Positions 38,958 through 46,312 of a DNA stretch of 64,000 nt are shown here, piece after piece. The DNA lies in NCBI RefSeq assembly GCF_010731655.1, contig NZ_AP022619.1, positions 2,542,001 to 2,606,000 on the forward strand. The letters run 5' to 3'. Under the pieces are notes generated by a model. That model searched no databases and was not told the DNA's origin. It saw only the letters and a list, made by a program, of their open reading frames with translations. Each line of letters begins with the position of its first letter. Position 1 is the first letter of the stretch. The position numbers and the translations under genes were made by a program. The DNA comes from Mycobacterium paraseoulense. GTDB taxonomy: Bacteria; Actinomycetota; Actinomycetes; Mycobacteriales; Mycobacteriaceae.

Positions 38958-40724
38958 TCAGATGGTGCGTTTCAGCCCGACGTGAGCGGCGTGGTACCCG
39001 AGCCGGCGATAGAACGCCCGAGCCCTTTCGCGAGCCTCGTCTGTGGTCACCTGCGCCAGCTGTGCCCCGTGTGCTCGGCCGTAGTTGTGTGCCCACTCGA
39101 CTAGTGCAGTACCAAGACCCTGTGCGCGTTCGGCTTTGGCGACCCGTAATCCCTCGATCTGCAGCCGGGTGGCGCCGCCGCGGGAAAGGCCGGGAATGAT
39201 CGTCAATTGCACAGTCGCGACGACTATATCGGAACCGTTCAGGACGACTCCGAGATAGTTGGATCGGTTGCGAACGACGATGTCGTAGGCCGCCTCGTAG
39301 CGTTCGAGTTCGGCGTCTTCGCGTTCCTGACCGAATTCGTCGTCGGAGAGCAGCTGGGCGATCACCCCCACGTGTTCGCGCGTCGCGCGCTGCACACGAT
39401 ATGTGCGGCCCGCTACCCGCAGCAGTCCTCGAACCGAGGACTGCGCCAGTGCCTGTAGGCGCGCCACCAACAGGTCCAGCCACGCCCCCACGTTGGTTCG
39501 TGCCTCCGCGGTATCCGGGTAGCGGCATCGCAGATGTAGCCCGGACTCGTCCTGGATGAACCAGAGCATGACGCCGTCGGTGTCAACGCTCGCGCTCACA
39601 TACTGGGCGTCGAGTCCGACCGAGTCGATGCGCACCGGAAGTCTGCTTTGGTCCAGCCAGGAAATCGCGAACATGCCAGGCGCGATGGGCATTCCACCCC
39701 ACGGAGCCAGTACGTCGGCCAGTGGCCAGGAACCAAGCTGCACGGCTTCTTTGACGGCGGTGGCCGCGGCGTGCGGCTCGGCAACCGCCGACTCCAGGAC
39801 CGAATTGGTGATGAACCAGCCCACCGAGTCGTGCCATTTGTCTTCAAATCGGCTGTGCACGGGGAAGACCGCGCGCAGCGGCGCCCCGGCCAACTCGCGG
39901 GTCACCGCGGTCATGGCGACCACGGCGAGTGCCAGCGTCGAGACACCGTCGTCGCGTGCCTGCGCGGCGAACGCGGCGCCGTCATCGACATCGAACACGT
40001 CACGCACTTCAACGCGTTCCGGATGCGGCCCGGACTCACCCAACGGCAGCGGAAACCGTGGCATCACCCCACCGCTGTCGCTGATGATTTGTGCCCATCG
40101 CGCGCGCACGCGTTCCGGTGCCGCGGGAAGGTCCAGCAGTGCTTGCGTGTGCACGACAAATGCCGGCGGCGGTTGCGGCGACGACATGCGTCCGATCCGG
40201 GCGTCGGCGAGCATCGACAACAGGTCCCGGGCAATCACCAGCATTGACCACATGTCCACGTGGGCGTGGTCGGCGGCGATCACCACCGTCAATCCGGCGG
40301 CAGTCTCCAGCACGCACAATCGATGTGAGGGCCGCTGATAGGGCGAGCACGTCGCATTGAGAACCACTCGCAGTGCGTCGTTGACCGCCTGGCCCGGAGC
40401 GATCTCATGCTCGACCCACTGGCCTGGGTGAATATCGATCTCATTCAGTTGCGGATCGCCGGCCGCCCCGGGTGTGAATGCCGTTCGCAGGGTGCCGTGG
40501 CGGGCGATCACGGCCAGCCACGCATCGGCCAACGATTGGCGGCTGACCCCCGCCGGCAACCGGATGGACAGAGCCATCCAGGAGCCGGGTCGTGCGCCCG
40601 CACCGACGTGTATGCGCTGGTCGAAAGACACCGGGAGCTGGCGGCCGAGGTCAGACACCGACACGTCGTAGCCCCAGAGTCGTCCAAAGGGTAGCCGCAG
40701 GTGCGCGACGTTGGTCAGCCGCAT
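38958..40724 (-). CDS. Condensation-domain acyltransferase fused to GNAT acetyltransferase
   Basis: A 588-residue two-domain protein. Residues 1 to about 430 form a condensation or PapA-like acyltransferase domain. The canonical HHxxxDG appears as DHAHVDM at 152-158, so the catalytic His153 and structural Asp157 are kept while the first His and the Gly are changed. A second family motif, VGWFITNS at 301-308, is present. Residues from about 440 to 588 form a GNAT domain with acetyl-CoA loop RAQGLGTAL (533-541) and AFYRRLGY. No adenylation or carrier domain is nearby. It is divergent from an alpha/beta hydrolase gene and lies in the segment bounded by tRNA-Arg repeats. Function is unknown; transfer of an acyl group to an amine, alcohol or peptide is likely. 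Confidence 0.8.
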   Translation of the reverse strand: MRLTNVAHLRLPFGRLWGYDVSVSDLGRQLPVSFDQRIHVGAGARPGSWMALSIRLPAGVSRQSLADAWLAVIARHGTLRTAFTPGAAGDPQLNEIDIHPGQWVEHEIAPGQAVNDALRVVLNATCSPYQRPSHRLCVLETAAGLTVVIAADHAHVDMWSMLVIARDLLSMLADARIGRMSSPQPPPAFVVHTQALLDLPAAPERVRARWAQIISDSGGVMPRFPLPLGESGPHPERVEVRDVFDVDDGAAFAAQARDDGVSTLALAVVAMTAVTRELAGAPLRAVFPVHSRFEDKWHDSVGWFITNSVLESAVAEPHAAATAVKEAVQLGSWPLADVLAPWGGMPIAPGMFAISWLDQSRLPVRIDSVGLDAQYVSASVDTDGVMLWFIQDESGLHLRCRYPDTAEARTNVGAWLDLLVARLQALAQSSVRGLLRVAGRTYRVQRATREHVGVIAQLLSDDEFGQEREDAELERYEAAYDIVVRNRSNYLGVVLNGSDIVVATVQLTIIPGLSRGGATRLQIEGLRVAKAERAQGLGTALVEWAHNYGRAHGAQLAQVTTDEARERARAFYRRLGYHAAHVGLKRTI

Positions 40725-40814
40725 GGCGGTACCTTAACGCCCCGGTTAGCCTGAATGCTCGGTCTGCGCGGTCGGCTCCGGGGCGAGCCGTCCGGTCGTG
40801 AGAAGAGTTGCGTG

Positions 40815-41594
40815 ATGTCCACTTTCGTGGTTCCCGGAGCGGAGCTTGCGGTCGAACTGAGCGATGAAGGTGGTCATCCGGTAGTTCAACTGCATGGACT
40901 TACCTCCAGCCGCGCGCGTGACCGGGTGCTCAATCTCGACCTCGGCAGGGGCCTCAGCGGGACCCGACTGCTGCGGTACGACGCACGCGGCCATGGCAAG
41001 TCGACGGGGCGCAAGGTCCCGGAGGATTACCGATGGGAAAGCCTTGCCGAGGATCTTCTGCAGCTGCTCGACGAATGGTTTCCCGGCGAACGGGTGCACG
41101 GAGTCGGCCCGTCCATGGGTACCGGCACGCTGCTGCACGCGGCTGCCCGCGAGCCGGACCGTTTCGCCGGGCTCACGCTCATGGTGCCGGCCACCGCGTG
41201 GGAAACCCGGCCCGCGCAGGCCGAGATCTACGAGGTTGCGGCCGAAATTATCGAGACCGAGGGAGTCGGGGCATTCATCGCGTCGGCGCGTGGGGTGACT
41301 CCGCCGCCGGCCACGGTCGGCGCGCCCGAAACAGTTCCCGATGTGGCCGACGCGCTGCTGCCGTCACTGTTTCGGGGTGCGGCCCTCAGCGACCTGCCCG
41401 CCCGCGAAGCGGTCGCACGAATCGATGTGCCGACGACGATTCTGGCCTGGGTCAACGACCCGGCGCATCCGATGTCGACAGCGGAATCGCTTGCCGCACT
41501 GATGCCGCGGTCAACGCTCACCGTGGCGCACACCCCGGCCGATGTCGAGACCTGGCCCCAGATCCTGAGCCAAGACGTAGCCCGCAGAGGCTGA
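40815..41594 (+). CDS. Alpha/beta hydrolase
   Basis: A 259-residue hydrolase. The oxyanion region is QLHGLTSSR, the nucleophile elbow GPSMGTGT, the acid residue probably in WVNDPAHP and the His in AHTPAD near the C-terminus. The ATG at 40815 is chosen; earlier residues in the open frame are not family-like. It is divergent from the condensation-GNAT gene with 90 bp between starts, so one control region may serve both. Substrate unknown; an esterase or thioesterase paired with the fusion enzyme is a reasonable guess. Confidence 0.8.
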   Translation: MSTFVVPGAELAVELSDEGGHPVVQLHGLTSSRARDRVLNLDLGRGLSGTRLLRYDARGHGKSTGRKVPEDYRWESLAEDLLQLLDEWFPGERVHGVGPSMGTGTLLHAAAREPDRFAGLTLMVPATAWETRPAQAEIYEVAAEIIETEGVGAFIASARGVTPPPATVGAPETVPDVADALLPSLFRGAALSDLPAREAVARIDVPTTILAWVNDPAHPMSTAESLAALMPRSTLTVAHTPADVETWPQILSQDVARRG

Positions 41595-42006
41595 CTTGTA
41601 CACGGACGCCACGTCGGCTCCCGCCTGGGCCGCGTCGGCGTCTTGCATGGTGTAGACCATCAGCGGCTTCCGTCTCTGTGGAGTCCCCACCCCGTACGCC
41701 GGCCCGAATCAATCGAGAGATCCCAGATGAATCCCGCGGCGACTGAGCGCACTGCGCAGCCACCACGTTGGCCCACGCGGCGGCGACGCCTTCAGGTGAT
41801 CAGATTTGTAATCGGTTGTCGCACAACGGATTTCGTTTCGGCCGAGCCGAGGCATCCGACAACGATCCGACTCGCACACCCGCGTTATGCCTCTGAACTG
41901 CGAATATGTGGCTCAATTCCGCAGTTATTGTTCCTGCCGGGGGCACCAACATTCTCGCAGGTAGGCCGGCTTACAACCGTCGGCCCGGGCGGGTTAGATC
42001 GTCAGC
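41595..42006. other. Long non-coding stretch ending in att-type repeat
   Basis: These 412 bases hold no convincing gene. The second half (about 41800-41935) is markedly lower in GC. A minus-strand frame across 41570-41690 reads without stops (containing MVYTMQDADAAQ) but has no start, ribosome site or known relative. The tRNA-Arg repeat copy is at 41932-41946. Confidence 0.6.
41932..41946 (+). repeat. Putative att-type repeat, right copy
   Basis: Exact copy of TCCTGCCGGGGGCAC from the tRNA-Arg 3' end, followed by an imperfect continuation. It lies 60 bases before the next gene. It marks the likely far edge of an insertion. Confidence 0.6.
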
Positions 42007-42780
42007 ATGGGCGAACGTGTGACGTTCCAAGGTTCCACGGGCGCGACTCTGGCAGGCGTCATCGAGATGCCGGACGGGGCGGTGCGGGGCTGGGGCGTGT
42101 TCGCGCACGGCTTCACCCTCGGTAAGGACTCGCCCGCCGCCGCGAGGATCTGCAAGCAACTGGCCGCCGACGGCATCGGCATGCTGCGCTTCGATGCGTT
42201 GGGCCTGGGCGGGTCCGAGGGCGACTGGGGCGACGGGTCGTTCACCGTCAAAGTCGACGACATCGCCAAGGCGTGCGAATTCATGACCAACCGCGGAACC
42301 CCGGCCGACATCCTGATCGGGCACTCCTGGGGCGGCGCGGCGGTGCTCGCCGCGGCTCGGCAATCGCCGGGAGTGCGGTCGGTGGTGACGGTCGCGGCGC
42401 CGGTCGACCCGAGCCACGTCGAAAAGCATTACGACGCAGTCGTCGATCGCTGCCTAACCGAGGGCAGCGCCGAATGGATGGTCGGCGGGCGCACGCTGAC
42501 ACTCAAGCGGGCATTCGTCGAGGATGTGCGTCGGGCCCACCTACGCGACAAGATCAAGGGTTTGCGCCTGCCGCTGCTCATCCTGCACTCGCCCACCGAC
42601 AACACGGTCGGCATCGAGAACGCGAGCGAGATCTTCCGCTTGGCCCGTCATCCCCGCAGCTTCGTCTCGCTGGAGGGGTCGGATCACTTTCTCGCCGCCC
42701 GCGGGCAGGCGCACCGGGCGGGGCGCATCATCGGCGCCTGGGCCGACGCGTACCTGGGCGACAACAGCCAGGTCAAGTAG
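42007..42780 (+). CDS. Alpha/beta hydrolase (OsmC-associated type)
   Basis: A 257-residue hydrolase with oxyanion motif FAHGFTLGKDS, nucleophile GHSWGGAAV, Asp in HSPTDNTV and His in GSDHFLA, a complete triad. The sequence resembles the hydrolase half of OsmC-hydrolase fusions (RICKQLAADGIGMLRFDALGLGGSEG), though no OsmC gene is adjacent. It starts at ATG 42007 just outside the right att-type repeat. Substrate unknown. It converges on the phosphatase-like gene, 21 bp away. Confidence 0.85.
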   Translation: MGERVTFQGSTGATLAGVIEMPDGAVRGWGVFAHGFTLGKDSPAAARICKQLAADGIGMLRFDALGLGGSEGDWGDGSFTVKVDDIAKACEFMTNRGTPADILIGHSWGGAAVLAAARQSPGVRSVVTVAAPVDPSHVEKHYDAVVDRCLTEGSAEWMVGGRTLTLKRAFVEDVRRAHLRDKIKGLRLPLLILHSPTDNTVGIENASEIFRLARHPRSFVSLEGSDHFLAARGQAHRAGRIIGAWADAYLGDNSQVK

Positions 42781-42801
42781 GCACACCAGCCGATGCGATG
42801 C

Positions 42802-43794
42802 TCACCCGCCGACGCCGGGGGCACGTTCGCCAAGCTCCCCGCGATCGCTGATGTCCAGGACTTCGACCTCGTACCTGTCCGACAACTCCTGGCCGAACGC
42901 CATGGCCTCCGGGCCTCCGTCGGTGTCGAGGAGGCCCAGCTCGACGATGCCACCCATCCGCGCCCGGTACTCGGCACGCGGGCTGATCTTCATCGTCGGC
43001 GGTGGCCGGAACGGCAGCACGTCATGCAGCACGACCTTGCCGACAACCAGATACGACCACGGCGCATCCGTGACCTTCAGTTGCGGCGCCACTCGCGAGG
43101 CCAACTGCGACACCTTCGGGAACCCGCGCGCCCGCGCGATCACGTCCGCGACCTCGATATCGGCGTACCATCCGCACTCGCACTCCGGCGCCGGCGGCAT
43201 GTGTTCCGGGTTGTAGCGGCATTCGGCGGCGGACCATTTCGTCGGCCAGGTCATTTCCCCGTAATACGGGGATCGCAGCACATCCCCGGCCATTCCCGTC
43301 CAAAAGCGAAAACCGACGGCGGTTTCCAGGCGGCCGAAACCGGGTGCGATGAGCCGGTCGTCCAGCCAGTCGTGCAGCCCGGGCATCGCGGCCTCGATCG
43401 CTGCCAAGGCGTGCTCGAAGTCAGCGCCAAAGACCGGGTTCCGGACGTCGACGCACCTGAGCCGGGCGTCGTCGACGCCACCCGCTCGCAACACCTCCAC
43501 ATGTTCGCGGCCCAACGCCACCACCAGATCGGCGGCGAGGTGCTCAGGACCGACCAGCGCAGCCCGATGGCCCGCCGGGGCGGGATAACCATTCGCGGAC
43601 AGCACCGAGCACGCTTGCTCATCGGCCGTATCGCCCACCCACGCGAGGGTGCCCGCACTGGAGACCCGCACCACGTCTTTTAGGCCACGCTCCCGCAGCT
43701 GCTCGGCGAACAGCGCCGCGGCCATCACCGATCGAGCACGGTTGAAACTGCATACGAACGCGACGTGCAGCCGAGGGTTACTCACCGTCCGCAC
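42802..43794 (-). CDS. Low-molecular-weight phosphatase-like protein with C-terminal Cys-containing domain
   Basis: A 330-residue fusion. Residues 8 to about 150 resemble low-molecular-weight tyrosine phosphatases, with the P-loop CSFNRARS (Cys15-X5-Arg21-Ser22). The position of the general acid, normally DP followed by an aromatic, reads RNPVFG with Asn119, so phosphatase activity may be weakened or changed. The C-terminal 150 residues contain PAPECECGWYAD, a motif shared by several actinobacterial proteins of unknown function, and a beta-rich part (WSYLVVGKVVLHD). I do not recognise this combination. Arsenate reductase is a weaker alternative. Confidence 0.75.
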   Translation of the reverse strand: MRTVSNPRLHVAFVCSFNRARSVMAAALFAEQLRERGLKDVVRVSSAGTLAWVGDTADEQACSVLSANGYPAPAGHRAALVGPEHLAADLVVALGREHVEVLRAGGVDDARLRCVDVRNPVFGADFEHALAAIEAAMPGLHDWLDDRLIAPGFGRLETAVGFRFWTGMAGDVLRSPYYGEMTWPTKWSAAECRYNPEHMPPAPECECGWYADIEVADVIARARGFPKVSQLASRVAPQLKVTDAPWSYLVVGKVVLHDVLPFRPPPTMKISPRAEYRARMGGIVELGLLDTDGGPEAMAFGQELSDRYEVEVLDISDRGELGERAPGVGG

Positions 43795-43919
43795 CGCATC
43801 CCACGCAGCGCAGCGAGCTCATGGAAGTCCTTCAATCGAGGGTGACCGTTGTATGCGACTCGCCTCGAACAGATTTGAGTCGGTCGCCAGCTTATCGGTG
43901 GGGTCTCGGGTCAGCCGGC

Positions 43920-44420
43920 TCAGTCTCGTGCCAGGACGAACGCCTCGATGTGGCGCTTCCCGGCCCGCGCTTCGTACTTCCGCCAGCCGGGATACAGCTT
44001 GAGGCCTGTCGCCCAGATCTCGTCCCGCTCGCCGGGTGTGGCGAGCCGCGCGGTGGCATGCCAGGTGTCGCGCCCAATGGTTACGGTCGCTTCCGGGTAG
44101 GCCTTCAGGTTGTGATACCAGGCGGGATGCTTGGCGCCGCCGAAGTTCGACGCGATGAGGGCCAACCCATCGGGATGCGGGATTCCGTACACGGCGACGG
44201 TGCGGGGCTCCCCGGACTTGGCGCCGGTGGTGGTGAGCATCACCACGGGGATGCCGGTTGCGAGCCCGGCGAAACTGCTCCTGCCCCCGCTGACCCTGGT
44301 GACGAGGCGGTCGAGGTGGTGGGCCGTGGGGCGAAGGAGCGCCGAACCCGGCTTCGTGGATGCGAATCGACGCATCATCCGGTGGAACGCATTGGCGTCA
44401 TCGAAGGACTGTCCGGCCAT
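43920..44420 (-). CDS. Ddn-family F420-dependent nitroreductase-like protein
   Basis: A 166-residue split-barrel protein of the deazaflavin-dependent nitroreductase group. The family core is VVMLTTTGAKSGEPRTVAVYG, then ASNFGGAKHPAWYHNLKAYPE, which binds coenzyme F420. These mycobacterial enzymes reduce quinones and activate some nitroimidazoles. The start ATG 44420 gives an N-terminal helical segment as usual. It is divergent from the secreted M15-like gene. The natural substrate cannot be told from sequence. Confidence 0.9.
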   Translation of the reverse strand: MAGQSFDDANAFHRMMRRFASTKPGSALLRPTAHHLDRLVTRVSGGRSSFAGLATGIPVVMLTTTGAKSGEPRTVAVYGIPHPDGLALIASNFGGAKHPAWYHNLKAYPEATVTIGRDTWHATARLATPGERDEIWATGLKLYPGWRKYEARAGKRHIEAFVLARD

Positions 44421-44526
44421 GGTGTCATTGTGGCCCGGCCGACGGCTGCTTCGGGCCTATTCGCCGAGCGGAAAATCCGAATGAAAACGCGTCACGCGCG
44501 TCGCTTACAGCACTAAGCTGCAGCTC

Positions 44527-45222
44527 GTGGGCAAGAATGTGTTTGCCAACGGCCGTGGGCGCTGGCTGGCCATCGGCGCCTCGTTCGCGCTCGCGGCCGG
44601 CATGGTCTACGCCCAAGACACCAAGCCCCGCTGCTGCGCGCCGAACGCGCTGGCGGCGGCCCCCACCGCCGCGGCGGCCGCACCCCCCGCCGCGGCGGCG
44701 GCCGCACCGTCAAGCGGGCCGCACACCGCCACTCCCGCGGAAGTCGAGATGCTGGCCGCAAACGCACCCGCCGCGGCCCAACAGTTCCAGGTCGCCTTGC
44801 CCCATGGCATCGCGTCGGAGGAGCGGCTGCAGGTCAAGACGATCTGGGCGGAGCGTGCCATCAGCGTGCTGTTTCCGCAGATCACGACCATCTACGGTTA
44901 TCGCGAAGATCCGCTGCCATGGCATCCCAACGGGTTGGCGATCGACGTGATGATCCCCAACCACGCCAGCCCCGAGGGCATCGAGCTCGGCAACCAGATC
45001 GCCGGGTACGCCCTGGCGAATGCCAAACGATGGGGAATCAACCACGTGATCTGGCGGCAGAAGATCTATCCAGGCGTCGGCGGCGGAAGCTGGACCGCCG
45101 ACCTCGGCTCGGAGACCCTGAACCACTACGACCACGTGCACATCGCCACCAATGGTGGCGGGTACCCGACCGGGCACGAGGTCTACTACATCGCCTCGAT
45201 GACGCCGGCGCCGAAGCAGTGA
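44527..45222 (+). CDS. Secreted M15/VanY-like metallopeptidase-fold protein
   Basis: A 231-residue exported protein with start GTG 44527. A signal sequence (about 1-30) is followed by CC and a long Ala/Pro linker (about 41-68). The C-terminal domain has GYREDPLPWHPNGLAIDV, giving His133 and Asp140, and HYDHVHI, giving His203 and His205. These are the zinc ligands of M15 D-Ala-D-Ala peptidases. Such secreted proteins act on or bind cell wall, but many homologues are called hypothetical. No catalytic acid is assigned with confidence. Confidence 0.8.
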   Translation: MGKNVFANGRGRWLAIGASFALAAGMVYAQDTKPRCCAPNALAAAPTAAAAAPPAAAAAAPSSGPHTATPAEVEMLAANAPAAAQQFQVALPHGIASEERLQVKTIWAERAISVLFPQITTIYGYREDPLPWHPNGLAIDVMIPNHASPEGIELGNQIAGYALANAKRWGINHVIWRQKIYPGVGGGSWTADLGSETLNHYDHVHIATNGGGYPTGHEVYYIASMTPAPKQ

Positions 45223-45368
45223 CCGACGTCGTCTGACAAGGGATCCACTCGCGCTCGCCTGCGGCGATAGCCCACCAAGAATTTGTTGAGAAGCCGTTAA
45301 GGCCTCGTGCTGATTCTGTGATCAACGCACCCAGCGTCCACCAGAAACCCCAGCACAAGGAGACCCCG

Positions 45369-45692
45369 ATGTTTTCTCGCCGTTTCACCGCCACCGTTGT
45401 CGGCACCGCCGCCCTGGCCCTGGCCGCGCTCGGGCTCGCGGGCACCGCGGGCGCGAGCTCGGTCGATGACGCTTTCCTCGCCCAACTGGCTTCCGACGGC
45501 ATCACCCCGCCGAGCGCCTCGGTCGCCATCAAGGACGCCCACGCCGTCTGCAACGCCCTCGACCAGGGCCACTCGAGCAAGGACGTCATTAGCGCCGTGG
45601 CCCAGGCCACCGGCCTGAGCAACAAGGGCTCGAAGACATTCGCGGTCGACGCGGCTTCGGCATACTGCCCGCAGTACGTCACCTCGGCCTGA
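45369..45692 (+). CDS. DUF732 secreted protein (Rv1291c-type)
   Basis: A 107-residue protein with a clear signal peptide ([20 protein letters not shown]) cut near AGA/SS. The mature part of about 75 residues is DUF732, with two Cys (HAVCNAL and AYCPQYV) that probably form a disulfide. Start ATG 45369 has AAGGAG nearby; the longer open frame is rejected. DUF732 proteins are common and mycobacterium-specific; the function is unknown. It matches the conserved gene next to tRNA-Arg in H37Rv, so about 6.6 kb separates it from that tRNA here. Confidence 0.88.
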   Translation: MFSRRFTATVVGTAALALAALGLAGTAGASSVDDAFLAQLASDGITPPSASVAIKDAHAVCNALDQGHSSKDVISAVAQATGLSNKGSKTFAVDAASAYCPQYVTSA

Positions 45693-45739
45693 CACCGACC
45701 ACCACGGTGCGGGGACCCGGAGCGGGTCCCCGCATCCGT

Positions 45740-46276
45740 TTATGGTCGCCGCAGCAGGAACAAGCTGTAGGCAGCGACAGACTGCGCGTCGGCGATCACC
45801 CCGGAACGGATCATCTGCTCGACGTCCTCGCGGTCGAACCAGGCGCTGCGCAGGTCCTGTTCCTCGTGCTCGAGATCCGGCTCCCCCTCGGCGATACCGG
45901 TGGCCAGGAACACCCAGCCACGCTGGCTGGTCATGCCTGGAGCGACGTCGAGCTTGCCGAGCACCTCGAACGACGTCGCGCTCAATCCCGTCTCCTCGCG
46001 CAGCTCGCGCTCGGCCAACGCCGACGGGTCGGTATCCGCCAAGCCGGGGGCGGTGCCTTGCGGGAATTCCCACCGCCGCGCCCCGAGCGGATACCGGAAC
46101 TGCTCGACCAGCCGGAAGCGGTGCCCGTCGAACGGCATCACCAGCGCGTAGTCCGGCTTGTCCACCACGCCGTAAATGCCGGGGCTGCCGTCCGGGCGAC
46201 GGATGTCGTCTTCGCGGAGCACCATCCATTGGCTCCGGTAGACCTCGCGGGAGGCGACGCATTCGATGAAGGGCAC
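45740..46276 (-). CDS. Nudix hydrolase, ADP-ribose pyrophosphatase-like
   Basis: A 178-residue Nudix protein. The helix of the Nudix box reads AERELREETGL, with the metal-binding Glu residues intact; the loop before it (GTAPGLADTDPSAL) is longer than the standard box. It probably hydrolyses ADP-ribose or a nucleoside diphosphate sugar. It is 36 bp downstream of the TPR gene on the same strand and likely shares its transcript. Its 3' end faces the DUF732 gene. Confidence 0.87.
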   Translation of the reverse strand: MPFIECVASREVYRSQWMVLREDDIRRPDGSPGIYGVVDKPDYALVMPFDGHRFRLVEQFRYPLGARRWEFPQGTAPGLADTDPSALAERELREETGLSATSFEVLGKLDVAPGMTSQRGWVFLATGIAEGEPDLEHEEQDLRSAWFDREDVEQMIRSGVIADAQSVAAYSLFLLRRP

Positions 46277-46312
46277 CCGACCAGTATCGCGGCCGGCCCG
46301 CGGCGCGTCCCG

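Noticed and set aside
41570..41690. Minus-strand frame that looked like the end of a decayed gene
   Set aside because: It is open by chance over about 120 bases, has no start or stop that suits a gene and matches no family I know.
38752..41946. Integrase, transposase or phage genes in the tRNA-Arg segment
   Set aside because: None is present; the island idea rests on the repeat, composition and gene content only.
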